Assembly (NCBI RefSeq): GCF_000373245.1
Contig: NZ_KB890738.1
Coordinates: forward strand, 878,065 to 942,064
DNA from: Echinicola pacifica DSM 19836
Lineage (GTDB): Bacteria; Bacteroidota; Bacteroidia; Cytophagales; Cyclobacteriaceae
Reading direction: 5' to 3'
DNA: 64,000 nucleotides
Each line of letters starts with the position of its first letter. Within the stretch, counting starts at the first letter, position 1. The position numbers were made by a program, and so were the translations under genes. A model generated the notes under the pieces. The model was given only the letters and a program-made list of their open reading frames with translations. It was not told where the DNA came from and searched no databases. This document shows, piece after piece, positions 7,745 through 17,062 of this stretch.

Positions 7745-10513
7745 CTAAACTGATTCTTTGAGCAAATGATCGAGTTTTTTGCCAAGATCTAATACGAATG
7801 GATCTTCAAATAAGGTAAAATGGTCTCCTTGTACAGGGATCACTTCAACGGATTTACTGTAATCTGACCATCCATTACTCGGATGATTGAGGGATTTTGA
7901 TGGTATTATTCTGGCTTTGAAGACAATGATTTTCACCTCCAAAGGCTTAGGGGCGTAATTGACCATCGCCTCAAAATTCAGATTTCGAATTTTATTGATA
8001 ACCGCCGCTCTGCCATCAGGGGCCGACTTTACTTTAAGCTTTAGCTTTTCTAAAATCTTGTCCTTCTTTCTCGCCGCGGCACGAAGTTTAAATTGCCCCA
8101 TGGTTTTAGGCGCTTGGATTAGAACTTGCAGCTCCACCTTTTTCTTGCGCAATTTATCCATCCAATGATTAAGTGATGAATCATTTTTGTGTGCATTCAT
8201 AGGCATATTGACCGCCTGCGTGTCAAACATATAAAGCTCCTTGACCTCCAGGCCTTTTTCAATGAGAATTCTGGCCATTTCATAAGCCACATATCCTCCA
8301 AAAGAGTAGCCACCCAGCAAGTAAGGTCCTTCTGGCTGCTGCTCTAGCAGCTCATTGGTATAATGTACCGCCATTTCCTCCACCGTTTCCAGTGGGGTAT
8401 CGCTGCCATTGAGGCCTTTTGACTGGAAGCCATAGATCGGTCTTTCTGGATCCAATAAAGAGGGAAGTTTGAAGAAAGTTCCCGCATTAGCCGCCATTCC
8501 ATGGACCAGATATATTGGTGTTTTACTGCCAGTGGTCTTTACAGGAACCAATGATTTCCATTCAGCGGATTTGCCAGATAGCTGCTGCTCGTCCAGGTAA
8601 GCGGCAAATTCCCTTAAAGTAGGATGGCTAAATAAGCTTGTCAATGGTAAATTGATGCCTGTAAGCTGATCCACCTGGGTCATGACCTCCACGGCCAAAA
8701 TGCTGTGGCCACCTAGGTCGAAGAAATTGTCGTCCACAGAAAAGGTGACCATCCGAAGGCTCTTTTTCCAGACTTCAAACAGTAGCTTCTCCATCTCCGT
8801 CTGAGGTTCTGCACCATTTGCGCTAGCAAAAGAACTAGTTTTTTCTGGTACTGGAAGGGCTTTTCTATCGATTTTGTTATTGGCAGTTAGCGGGAGCTCA
8901 GCGAGCATCACCCAGTCTGCAGGAATCATATATTCTGGAAGCTGTTGCTTCAATAGTTCTTTCCACTGAGCAGCCATTTGTAAGAATTCGGACTGCTGTA
9001 GGCTGTTTTTAGGGACAATAAATGCTGCCAGTCTTTTATTGCCAGGGCGGTCTTCCCAAGGGTTTACCGCCACTGCGGCGATCTCTTTCTCCTGCAATAA
9101 TAACTGCTCGATCTCTCCCAGCTCAATTCGGAATCCACGGATCTTCACCTGATGATCAGCTCGGCCGAGGCACTCGATATCACCATTCAAAAGCTCACGA
9201 CCCAGATCGCCAGTGCGGTACATGATAGGTCGGTCCATCTCAAATGGATTAGCCAGAAAACGCTCCACCGTGAGGTCTTCGCGTCCCAGGTAGCCCACAG
9301 ATACTCCATCACCACTAATATAGATTTCTCCACTTTGGCCAGGCTCTACTTCATTGCCATTCTCATCGAGGATATAAATGCCTGTATTGTCTATCCCCTG
9401 GCCGATGGTGATTTTATCGTCCTTAGCGTCCAGCTTTTTGATGGTGGAGTAGATGGTGGTTTCGGTTGGGCCGTAGCCATTCCACACTTCATCACATAAG
9501 CTCAGCATGGTGTGCGCCAGATCAGAAGGGAATGCTTCACCACCACTTAAGGCTCTAAGGGCTAATGATTGGTCCCAGCCGGCAGCGGTAAGCATCCTCC
9601 AGGTCACCGGAGTGGCCTGCATAAAGGTGATCTTACTGCTTTTTAATAATTTGAGCAATGCTCTTGCGTCTTTGATCGCCTCAGCATCCGCAAGGACGAT
9701 GGTGGCGCCAGAGATAAGAGGCAGGAACATCTCTAATACCGAAATGTCAAATGATATCGTGGTGATGGCAAGTAAGCGATCACTTTCCGTCATTCCCGGT
9801 GCTTTCTGCATGCTTAGCAGCAGATTGATAAGGTTCTTATGGCTGATTTGTACGCCTTTTGGCTTTCCTGTGGATCCAGAGGTAAACAAGACATAAGCGA
9901 GGTCATCGGCCTCGATGGGCGCTAGCTTGGGACATTCAGGATATTGGCTGAGAACTGGCTTGACCTCATCCATAAGCAGATGCGGAGCATTGCCTGGCAG
10001 GGAGCTGCTTAGGCTCTTACTGGTCAATATACCCACAGCGCTGGCATTGGAAAGCATGTATTTTATTCTATCCGCAGGGAGTTTTGGATCCACTGGCAGG
10101 TAGCCATGACCAGCTTTTAGGATGCCTAAGATACCGACGATCATATCAATGGAGCGTTCCATAGAAATGGCAAAAATGCCCTTTCCAGCAGGATATTTCG
10201 CCAATAGATAGCTGGCTAGCTGCCCAGATAGCTGATCAAGGTCAGCATAGGTAATGCTTTCCTGATGAAATTCAATCGCATTCTTGCTGGGATGGATCTG
10301 CGCTAATAACGAAAAATGACTGAGAAATGAGCGAAAATCCTCCACTTCATAAAAATTTTGACCCTTATCACAGGGGCTCTTAGCCCTCCTTAGAGGGTTA
10401 TTGGAGGAATTGACTGGTGGCAAATGATTTGCCTTTGTCAATATACTTTGTCGAGTTGTTTCCATACGTTGGAATAAATTGAGGATTATAGTAGTAAGTT
10501 CCTGGCCGATCAT
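7745..10513 (-). CDS. Free-standing NRPS-like enzyme: adenylation-carrier-thioesterase
   Basis: 922 aa with no condensation domain. The adenylation domain (about 70-560) has the A3 core LFTSGSTGKPKG (near 207), A5 GYGPTETT, A7 YRTGDLGRE, A8 KIRGFRIELGEIE and A10 NKIDRKALP. The carrier domain has the phosphopantetheine serine, Ser604, in DLGGHS. The type I thioesterase has Ser737 in GYSFGG, Asp764 and His898 (GDHF) as a probable triad. By hand alignment to GrsA the specificity residues read D-I-L-Q-L-G-G-I-Y-K, close to published glycine codes; Asp235 points to an amino acid rather than an aryl acid. The product may be a released or dimerised aminoacyl unit. Residues about 35-60 look like inserted, hairpin-forming sequence. 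No phosphopantetheinyl transferase or tailoring gene lies nearby. A second ATG is at residue 17. Confidence 0.88.
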   Translation of the reverse strand: MIGQELTTIILNLFQRMETTRQSILTKANHLPPVNSSNNPLRRAKSPCDKGQNFYEVEDFRSFLSHFSLLAQIHPSKNAIEFHQESITYADLDQLSGQLASYLLAKYPAGKGIFAISMERSIDMIVGILGILKAGHGYLPVDPKLPADRIKYMLSNASAVGILTSKSLSSSLPGNAPHLLMDEVKPVLSQYPECPKLAPIEADDLAYVLFTSGSTGKPKGVQISHKNLINLLLSMQKAPGMTESDRLLAITTISFDISVLEMFLPLISGATIVLADAEAIKDARALLKLLKSSKITFMQATPVTWRMLTAAGWDQSLALRALSGGEAFPSDLAHTMLSLCDEVWNGYGPTETTIYSTIKKLDAKDDKITIGQGIDNTGIYILDENGNEVEPGQSGEIYISGDGVSVGYLGREDLTVERFLANPFEMDRPIMYRTGDLGRELLNGDIECLGRADHQVKIRGFRIELGEIEQLLLQEKEIAAVAVNPWEDRPGNKRLAAFIVPKNSLQQSEFLQMAAQWKELLKQQLPEYMIPADWVMLAELPLTANNKIDRKALPVPEKTSSFASANGAEPQTEMEKLLFEVWKKSLRMVTFSVDDNFFDLGGHSILAVEVMTQVDQLTGINLPLTSLFSHPTLREFAAYLDEQQLSGKSAEWKSLVPVKTTGSKTPIYLVHGMAANAGTFFKLPSLLDPERPIYGFQSKGLNGSDTPLETVEEMAVHYTNELLEQQPEGPYLLGGYSFGGYVAYEMARILIEKGLEVKELYMFDTQAVNMPMNAHKNDSSLNHWMDKLRKKKVELQVLIQAPKTMGQFKLRAAARKKDKILEKLKLKVKSAPDGRAAVINKIRNLNFEAMVNYAPKPLEVKIIVFKARIIPSKSLNHPSNGWSDYSKSVEVIPVQGDHFTLFEDPFVLDLGKKLDHLLKESV

Positions 10514-11181
10514 AAAATCCCTTTCCCATCTTCATCATCGCTAAAAAACTAGATAATGGAAGTTCCTAAGACAAGTATAACTTAGAAATAGGATAGTTGT
10601 TATAATCATTAAATCATCAGCCTCCCTATCTATTAATATAGTATAAGGTAAAGTAGTTTATGTAAATATAAAAACGATTTTTGTAATCAAAAAAATGTAT
10701 TTAAAATATATTTTTCAGGTATTAACCATCTAATAATAAATAGTGTTTAAAAGTATTCTGATAGTATTTATTGAGATATAATGGGATTATTCTAACGAAG
10801 CCTTGAAATATTTTTGTAGCAGGGAGAAATTTCCATTTTTTAGCCCTTCTGACTTTCGTTTTGACCTCGTGCAACTCAGTACCTATTATACACGATATAT
10901 ACCAGTTTTGCTTTATAATGCTCTTCATGCCCCCTTGGAAGAAAGCTAGAATGGCCCTGTAAACTATAAAAATTCCAGTTTAGGGCTTGTCATGCACGAT
11001 TAGCTTACTTCTACAAGGTTTTGCCTAATGGAGATGTCCCAAGCTTTTTTTCAATGATATAGGTATAATAAGCCTGTTTTATAGCTTTAATTAATAAGGT
11101 CCAGCTATTAAATAGAAGGATAAGACTGGGGTAAAAGCACTTAAACAAAGCGTGGGAATGCGGATGGGTGAGGACAAGGGC
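10514..11181. other. AT-rich spacer between the NRPS-like gene and queG
   Basis: About 670 bases, strongly AT-rich at 10600-10780. A 68-codon minus-strand frame (10722-10928) has no recognisable domain and an atypical composition. I see no RNA gene, terminator or repeat I would defend. Confidence 0.5.
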
Positions 11182-12114
11182 TTACTTTAGGAAATCGATA
11201 TTCCTGCGAAGGCCAGCTAATTTGGTTCTCTTGACGGCAGATTTCTGGAATACCTTGCTGAAAGTATCTTGGGTGATCTCCATCCAGTCTTCTTTGCTCA
11301 TCTCCGATAGCTCCGGATGGGGCAGAAATTCTGGCTCTTGATGTGGCTTGGAGAATCTATTCCAAGGGCAGACGTCCTGGCAGATGTCGCAGCCGAACAT
11401 CCAATTTTCGAATTTGCCTTTCATATCAGTGGGCAACTCCTCTTTGAGTTCGATGGTAAAATAAGAAATACATTTGGAGCCATCGACTAGTCCCGCCTGG
11501 GCAATGGCGTCGGTGGGGCATGCGTCGATGCATTTGGTGCAGCTGCCGCAGTAATCCTTCACCATGGGTGGATCAGGACTGACTTTGAGGTCAATGATGA
11601 GCTCGGCAAGGAAGAAGAAGCTACCCATTTTCCGATTGAGGAGTAGGCTATTTTTTCCTTGCCAGCCCAGGCCTGCTTTCTGTGCCCATTGCCGCTCCAT
11701 GACAGGTGCGGAGTCCACAAAAGCCCGACCTTCTATATCGCCTAGCTCTTCTTTGAGTCTTTCTAGGAAAACCTTTAGCTTGTCTTTGATGACAAAATGG
11801 TAGTCTTTCCCATAAGCGTATTTGGCAATCTTAAGGTCTTCCCTGCCTTCGGGCAATTTATTTTCCGGATAATAATTATAAATCAGGCTGACCACTGTCT
11901 TGGCCCCTTCCACCAGTTTGGTAGGATCGAGCCGCTTGTCAAAATGGTTGGCCATATACCCCATTTGTCCATGGTAGTTATTGCTAAGCCATGATTCTAA
12001 TTTGGGTGCTTCATCCTCCAGAAAACCAGCCTTGGCAATCCCACAAAAATCAAATCCCAGCTCCTTGGCTAGGGACTTGAGGACGGCGGCGTTCTTGTCT
12101 GATTGAATGTCCAT
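11182..12114 (-). CDS. queG: Epoxyqueuosine reductase
   Basis: This cobalamin-dependent iron-sulfur enzyme reduces epoxyqueuosine to queuosine in the anticodon wobble base of tRNAs. At 310 aa it matches the shorter form without C-terminal HEAT repeats. The N-terminal half has the DUF1730-type segment ([11 protein letters not shown], and [12 protein letters not shown] near residue 40). The two 4Fe-4S motifs are [16 protein letters not shown] and [11 protein letters not shown]. The catalytic Asp is probably in the conserved [10 protein letters not shown]. It lies 34 nt downstream of ruvB on the same strand and is probably co-transcribed with it. Confidence 0.95.
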   Translation of the reverse strand: MDIQSDKNAAVLKSLAKELGFDFCGIAKAGFLEDEAPKLESWLSNNYHGQMGYMANHFDKRLDPTKLVEGAKTVVSLIYNYYPENKLPEGREDLKIAKYAYGKDYHFVIKDKLKVFLERLKEELGDIEGRAFVDSAPVMERQWAQKAGLGWQGKNSLLLNRKMGSFFFLAELIIDLKVSPDPPMVKDYCGSCTKCIDACPTDAIAQAGLVDGSKCISYFTIELKEELPTDMKGKFENWMFGCDICQDVCPWNRFSKPHQEPEFLPHPELSEMSKEDWMEITQDTFSKVFQKSAVKRTKLAGLRRNIDFLK

Positions 12115-12148
12115 ATATTTTTTGGCTTATAGGATAGGTGATCGGGGA

Positions 12149-13186
12149 TTACTCCCCAAATAAACTACCTGACTGGCCTCCCATATTGGGTTTTATTTTA
12201 AGATGTTTATAGGCCAATTCGGTGGCCATTCTTCCTCTGGAGGTTCTCTTGAGGTATCCTTCCTGGATCAAAAAGGGCTCATATACCTCCTCTATTGTTT
12301 CGCTTTCTTCGCTGCATGCGGTGGCAATGGTGGACAGACCGACAGGTCCCCCTTTAAATTTCTCGATGATGGTCATCAAGATTCTATTATCCATTTCATC
12401 CAGCCCATTTTCATCTACATCCAGGGCATTTAGGGCGATCTTGGCGATTTCCAGGTTGATGGTGCCATTTCCCTTGATATCTGCAAAATCACGGGTTCTT
12501 CTAAGCAGGGTATTAGCGATACGCGGTGTACCTCTGCTCCTGCGGGCAATTTCATATGCTGCCACCTCATCGATGGGGGCACCAAGGATATGAGCAGATC
12601 GGGTGACAATGGTGGTCAGCAACTTGGAATCATAATATTCTAAGCGGGCATTGATACCAAACCTAGCGCGGAGAGGAGAGGTAAGAAGTCCACTTCTAGT
12701 GGTGGCGCCGATCAGTGTAAATGGGCTTAGGGAAATCTGTACCGAACGGGCATTGGGACCTGAGTCCAGCATAATATCGATGCGGAAGTCCTCCATTGCG
12801 GAGTAGAGGTATTCTTCTACCACGGGATTGAGTCGGTGGATCTCATCGATAAATAAGACGTCACCATCTTCCAGGTTGGTCAGAAGTCCCGCCAGATCGG
12901 AGGGTTTGTCCAGCACGGGGCCAGAGGTGATTTTGAGGCTTGACTCCAGCTCATTGGCAATGATATGGCTTAGAGTGGTCTTCCCGAGACCGGGAGGGCC
13001 ATGGAGAAGTACATGGTCTAATGGTTCGTTTCGCCTTTTTGCCGCCAACACGAAGATCTGAATATTATCCACAATCTTTTGCTGGCCTGTAAAGTCATCA
13101 AAACTCAGCGGTCGCAAGGCCTTTTCGTAGTCCTTGTCCGTCTGATTCATATTTTCACTGTCTCCATTAAGATAATCTTCTCTCAT
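12149..13186 (-). CDS. ruvB: Holliday junction branch-migration ATPase RuvB
   Basis: RuvB is the AAA+ motor that drives branch migration with RuvA and RuvC during recombination repair. It has Walker [12 protein letters not shown], Walker [11 protein letters not shown], sensor 1 in [18 protein letters not shown], and the C-terminal winged helix ([15 protein letters not shown], then [11 protein letters not shown]). I chose the ATG at 13186 ([10 protein letters not shown], 345 aa). The frame runs open to 13312, but that extension crosses the aspS terminator (13311-13345) and a good promoter box (13208-13215), so it is not coding. queG follows closely. Confidence 0.96.
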   Translation of the reverse strand: MREDYLNGDSENMNQTDKDYEKALRPLSFDDFTGQQKIVDNIQIFVLAAKRRNEPLDHVLLHGPPGLGKTTLSHIIANELESSLKITSGPVLDKPSDLAGLLTNLEDGDVLFIDEIHRLNPVVEEYLYSAMEDFRIDIMLDSGPNARSVQISLSPFTLIGATTRSGLLTSPLRARFGINARLEYYDSKLLTTIVTRSAHILGAPIDEVAAYEIARRSRGTPRIANTLLRRTRDFADIKGNGTINLEIAKIALNALDVDENGLDEMDNRILMTIIEKFKGGPVGLSTIATACSEESETIEEVYEPFLIQEGYLKRTSRGRMATELAYKHLKIKPNMGGQSGSLFGE

Positions 13187-13207
13187 ACTCTTCCACTTTA
13201 CTGAATA

Positions 13208-13215
13208 CAAATATA
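13208..13215 (-). promoter_or_regulatory. Putative ruvB -7 box (TATATTTG)
   Basis: Minus strand TATATTTG ends 21 nt before the chosen ruvB ATG and supports the shorter start. A -33 TTG at normal distance is not clear (one occurs at a 12-bp spacing). Confidence 0.5.
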
Positions 13216-13309
13216 AGAATAAGCGCTCAAGTGAAAGAGATTGTTTAGGAGTATTTAGAAGCGCTGGATTTTTACTCGGGCTAGGAGGGGAAGGGCCTTG
13301 ATTTAGACA

Positions 13310-13345
13310 CAAAAAAAGCAGAGAGACTAAGCTAGTCTCTCTGCT
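13310..13345 (-). terminator. aspS intrinsic terminator
   Basis: A perfect 13-bp stem (13317-13329 with 13333-13345, arm AGCAGAGAGACTA) and a 3-nt loop, followed on the minus strand by seven T. It lies about 45 nt after the aspS stop. Confidence 0.88.
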
Positions 13346-13390
13346 GTATATAAAGTCAAATTAGCCATAAGGCTTATCTTTAGATCGCTT

Positions 13391-15145
13391 TTATTTCTTT
13401 AGCGCTAGCTGAATACTCAATTCCTGCAACTGATCTTCAGAAATAGCACTTGGTGAATCGATCATCACATCTCTTCCCGAATTGTTTTTTGGGAAGGCGA
13501 TATAGTCTCTGATGGAATCACTACCACCAAATATGGCGCAAAGTCTATCAAATCCAAAAGCAATACCACCGTGTGGTGGGGCGCCATATTCAAAGGCCTC
13601 CATTAAGAAGCCGAATTGAGCCTGGGCATCTTCATCCGTAAATCCAAGGTGCTTAAACATCGTCTTTTGGGTGTCTCTGTCATGGATACGAATGGATCCG
13701 CCACCGATCTCCACTCCATTGATGACCAAGTCATACGCATTGGCTCTTACGGCACCAGGATCAGTTTCCAGTAGCGCAAAATCTTCAGATTTAGGACTGG
13801 TAAATGGATGGTGCATAGCATGGAAGCGGCCGCTCTCCTCATCCCACTCCAAAAGCGGGAAGTCAAGTACCCATAGTGGTTTGAAGGTGTTTTTGTCTCT
13901 GAGTCCCAGGTCAGAACCCATTTTTAGCCTCAATTCAGAAAGTTGCTTTCTGGTGGCATTGGTATCTCCTGATAGGATCAATAATAGATCTCCAGGATTG
14001 GCATTCATTGCCTCAGCCCATGATTTTAGGTCTTCCTGGCTGTAGAACTTATCCACGGAGGATTTGAGGCTTCCATCTTCGTTATATTTTACATAAACTA
14101 GGCCTTTGGCGCCTACCTGCGGGCGTTTTACCCATTCGGTGATGGCATCTATTTGCTTTCTGGTATAGGCGGCAGCTCCAGGAGCACAGATTCCCGCTAC
14201 CAGCTCGGCATCATCGAATATTTTGAAGCCCTTATTTTGGGAGAGTTCGTTGAGTTCAACGAATTTCATATCAAAGCGAAGGTCAGGCTTATCGTTACCA
14301 TAGTATTTCATGGCATCGGCAAAAGTCATTCGCTCCACTTCAGGAAGTTCCACTTTTTTGACATTGGCAAAAAGGTGCTTAATCAAGCCTTCAAAGGTGC
14401 TAAGGATATCTTCCTGATCCACGAAGGACATCTCGCAGTCTATCTGAGTAAACTCAGGCTGACGATCTGCACGAAGGTCTTCATCACGGAAGCATTTTAC
14501 GATCTGGAAGTAGCGATCAAAGCCACTGACCATAAGGAGTTGCTTAAAGGTCTGTGGGGATTGGGGCAAGGCGTAGAATTCACCTTGGTTGATTCTGCTC
14601 GGCACGAGGAAATCACGGGCTCCTTCAGGGGTAGATTTGATCAATACGGGAGTTTCCACTTCCATAAAGTCAAGCTTATCCATGAATTTACGTGTCTCCT
14701 GCATCATGCGGTGGCGAAGTTGAAGTTTTTCGCGTACCACTGCACGTCTCAGGTCCAGGTACCTGTATTTCATGCGGAGCTCTTCCCCGCCATCAGTTTC
14801 GTCTTCGATGACGAATGGGGGTACTTTTGCAGCATTGAGCACATCCAGCTTGGCGGCTTTCAGCTCTATTTCTCCTGTGGGAATTTTCTTGTTTTTGGAA
14901 GTTCTTTCGATGACTTCACCGCTAGCCTGAATGACAAACTCCCTACCTAGGGAAGCGGCTTTCTCCAAGAGGGCTGGATCAGAGGATCCTTCTTCAAAAA
15001 TAAGCTGGGTAACACCATATCGGTCCCTCAAATCCACCCATACCAATCCACCTTTATTACGAACCCTTTGGACCCATCCTGAAAGAGTTACTTCCTGGCC
15101 CACATCTCCTATGCGCAATTCACCGCAAGTATGTGTTCTTAGCAT
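13391..15145 (-). CDS. aspS: Aspartyl-tRNA synthetase
   Basis: A class II aminoacyl-tRNA synthetase for tRNA-Asp in the cytosol. At 584 aa it is the bacterial-type length, including the GAD insertion. The N-terminal OB-fold (about 1-110) has [22 protein letters not shown]. Motif 2 is [18 protein letters not shown] and motif 3 is [15 protein letters not shown] near the C terminus. The start [10 protein letters not shown] is conserved in the family. It has its own terminator downstream and a TATCTTTG box upstream (15176-15183), so it is probably a single-gene unit. I see no feature that separates discriminating from non-discriminating forms with confidence. Confidence 0.97.
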   Translation of the reverse strand: MLRTHTCGELRIGDVGQEVTLSGWVQRVRNKGGLVWVDLRDRYGVTQLIFEEGSSDPALLEKAASLGREFVIQASGEVIERTSKNKKIPTGEIELKAAKLDVLNAAKVPPFVIEDETDGGEELRMKYRYLDLRRAVVREKLQLRHRMMQETRKFMDKLDFMEVETPVLIKSTPEGARDFLVPSRINQGEFYALPQSPQTFKQLLMVSGFDRYFQIVKCFRDEDLRADRQPEFTQIDCEMSFVDQEDILSTFEGLIKHLFANVKKVELPEVERMTFADAMKYYGNDKPDLRFDMKFVELNELSQNKGFKIFDDAELVAGICAPGAAAYTRKQIDAITEWVKRPQVGAKGLVYVKYNEDGSLKSSVDKFYSQEDLKSWAEAMNANPGDLLLILSGDTNATRKQLSELRLKMGSDLGLRDKNTFKPLWVLDFPLLEWDEESGRFHAMHHPFTSPKSEDFALLETDPGAVRANAYDLVINGVEIGGGSIRIHDRDTQKTMFKHLGFTDEDAQAQFGFLMEAFEYGAPPHGGIAFGFDRLCAIFGGSDSIRDYIAFPKNNSGRDVMIDSPSAISEDQLQELSIQLALKK

Positions 15146-15175
15146 ATCTATAATTTTTTAATCAATATCAGTCGC

Positions 15176-15183
15176 CAAAGATA
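15176..15183 (-). promoter_or_regulatory. Putative aspS -7 box (TATCTTTG)
   Basis: Exact TAnnTTTG match on the minus strand, 30 nt before the aspS start codon. No TTG at the usual -33 spacing. Confidence 0.42.
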
Positions 15184-15425
15184 ATAATTCGATTTACAGT
15201 TTACTATTTATGATATTAAGTATCGAGGCTTTTTTCTTCAAAGCCTCAAATTTCTTTAAAATTCATCCTATTCATTATACCTTTGTTGGCAAGGAAAGCG
15301 TTTTACTTTTGAATTTCCACAAATAGCTTAAAATGAGTAAATACTTCGAGGATCGCTTGCTATTTGACTGGAATTTAAATTTATTAGAGTAACATTTGCA
15401 AATCAAAAAAAATTAAAACCCTAGA

Positions 15426-16721
15426 ATGAAAAAATCATGGATCGCAGCAGCAGGACTGGTGCTGATGATGGCAGCAGGTTATGGCCTTTATGAGTATAGC
15501 CTGAGACCTGCAGTCGAGGAGGAAAGTGTGGTGGCTGTATCTCCAGAAAGTAAACCAAATATCGTGCATGAAGCCAACTTCCTGTACGGCATAAATGTCG
15601 ACGATTTCAAAATCGTGGACGGGGTGGTGGGAAGAAACCAAACCTTATCGACCCTTTTGGCTCCTTTTGATGTGCCTTATCAGGTTATTGACCGAATTGC
15701 TAAAAAATCCCGCGACATATTCGATGTCCGTAAAATAGCATTCAATAAAAAATATACCGTACTCACCTCCAAAGATAGCAGCTCCAAAGCAGCATTTTTT
15801 ATCTACGAACCCAATGCCGCCGAGTATGTGGTGTATAAGCTTGACGGTAACGATATCTATAAAGAGTCTAAGCCCATAGAGCTTCGCAAGCGTGAAGTGG
15901 GCGGAACCATCTCCTCTTCCTTATACGTCAATATGACCGAGCAGGGCATCACTCCGGATCTTATCGATGAATTCGCCGATCTGTATGGATGGAGCGTGGA
16001 TTTTCAGCGCCTTCAGAAGGGGGATAAGTTTAAGGTAGTATATAATGAGAAATTGGTGGACGGCCAGGTGGTGGGTATTGAACCTATCCAGGTCGCTTAT
16101 TTTGAGCATATGGGCCAGCCCTACCATGCCATTCCTTTTGAGCAAAATGGCCAGGTGACTTTCTTCGATATCGAAGGTAATAGTTTCAAGAAAGCATTTT
16201 TGAGAGATCCTGTGAAGTTTACCCGAATAAGCTCCCGCTATAATCTTCGAAGATACCATCCAGTACAAAAACGCTATAAAGCCCATCTGGGTACAGATTA
16301 TGCCGCTCCTCGTGGTACAGAAATCCGTGCGGTGGGAGATGGTACCATCATTGCCGCAAGCTATACCGGCGGAAATGGCAACTATGTGAAAGTAAAGCAT
16401 AATGGCACTTATACTACCCAATACCTCCATATGTCGAAGATTGCCTCGGGAATCCGAAATGGCGTGAGAGTAAAACAGGGTCAGGTGATTGGCTATGTAG
16501 GTAGCACAGGATTAGCCACCGGACCACATCTGTGTTTCCGATTTTGGAAAAACGGCAAACAGGTCGATTGGCTGAATGAGGAAATCCCTCCTTCCGATCC
16601 TATTCTCCAAGAAAACCAAATGGCCTTCGACAGAGCAAAAACTGAAAAGCTCGATCAGCTTGCTTCAATTCCCTATATCGAAAGCTTAGATGGGAAATTG
16701 GTCACTGAGGTAGTGAAATAA
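15426..16721 (+). CDS. M23-family (LytM-type) metallopeptidase
   Basis: 431 aa, anchored by an N-terminal membrane segment (about residues 5-25) with the rest outside the cytoplasm. The central region (about 60-260) resembles the OapA-like and LysM-like N-terminal part of MepM/YebA-type cell-wall hydrolases. The C-terminal peptidase domain (about 285-385) has the zinc ligands in HLGTDYAAP (His and Asp) and GPHLCFRF (the HxH-type site, read here as H-L-C), with the other catalytic His in LHMSKI. It probably cleaves peptide cross-links in peptidoglycan. The second HxH position is not a canonical histidine, so activity should not be taken for granted. It stands alone, with a strong terminator 22 nt downstream. 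Confidence 0.9.
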   Translation: MKKSWIAAAGLVLMMAAGYGLYEYSLRPAVEEESVVAVSPESKPNIVHEANFLYGINVDDFKIVDGVVGRNQTLSTLLAPFDVPYQVIDRIAKKSRDIFDVRKIAFNKKYTVLTSKDSSSKAAFFIYEPNAAEYVVYKLDGNDIYKESKPIELRKREVGGTISSSLYVNMTEQGITPDLIDEFADLYGWSVDFQRLQKGDKFKVVYNEKLVDGQVVGIEPIQVAYFEHMGQPYHAIPFEQNGQVTFFDIEGNSFKKAFLRDPVKFTRISSRYNLRRYHPVQKRYKAHLGTDYAAPRGTEIRAVGDGTIIAASYTGGNGNYVKVKHNGTYTTQYLHMSKIASGIRNGVRVKQGQVIGYVGSTGLATGPHLCFRFWKNGKQVDWLNEEIPPSDPILQENQMAFDRAKTEKLDQLASIPYIESLDGKLVTEVVK

Positions 16722-16742
16722 GCTCAATAAAGACTTCTTAAA

Positions 16743-16785
16743 GGTGCGATCTTTAATCATACGGTTAGAGATCGCACCTTTTTTT
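16743..16785 (+). terminator. Terminator of the M23 peptidase gene
   Basis: GGTGCGATCT (16743-16752) pairs perfectly with AGATCGCACC (16769-16778) and is followed by seven T. Confidence 0.9.
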
Positions 16786-16973
16786 ATGTCTAATAGGGTT
16801 TTCCCCTATGCTAGGAGGATACTTAAATCCTAAAGAAATTCACACAGGAACATCTCTTCGCAATTGAAAGTGAGCTGGGTAGGCTTATATATAGATGGCA
16901 GGAAGTAGCAGGTATTAGCGTTAGTTTGATAGCCAATAAAATTGACAGAAGAATGGATCTTCTTTCCCCAGGA

Positions 16974-17012
16974 TCAAAAAAATAGCCCGCAGATTTTGAG
17001 GAATCTACGGGC
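16974..17012 (-). terminator. Terminator of the TonB-type barrel gene
   Basis: An 11-bp stem with one mismatch (16985-16995 with 17002-17012) and, on the minus strand, a T run after one short break. It is about 50 nt after the stop at 17063. Confidence 0.75.
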
Positions 17013-17062
17013 GCTGTGGTGGCTGATAATAGCCGGTCTGTTAATATGTATTTAAGGAAGTA

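Larger units (their letters stand above)
16722..17062. other. Convergent spacer with two opposed terminators
   Basis: It holds the M23 gene terminator (16743-16785) and the terminator of the TonB-type barrel gene (16974-17012). No gene seen between them. Confidence 0.7.

Noticed and set aside
10722-10928. 68-codon minus-strand frame in the NRPS-queG spacer
   Set aside because: No recognisable domain, strong AT bias and no promoter or ribosome binding site. Expected by chance in a spacer of this length.
13187-13312. N-terminal extension of ruvB (42 extra codons)
   Set aside because: It crosses the aspS terminator at 13310-13345 and a TATATTTG promoter box at 13208-13215, and its residues do not resemble RuvB. 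The ATG at 13186 fits family length.
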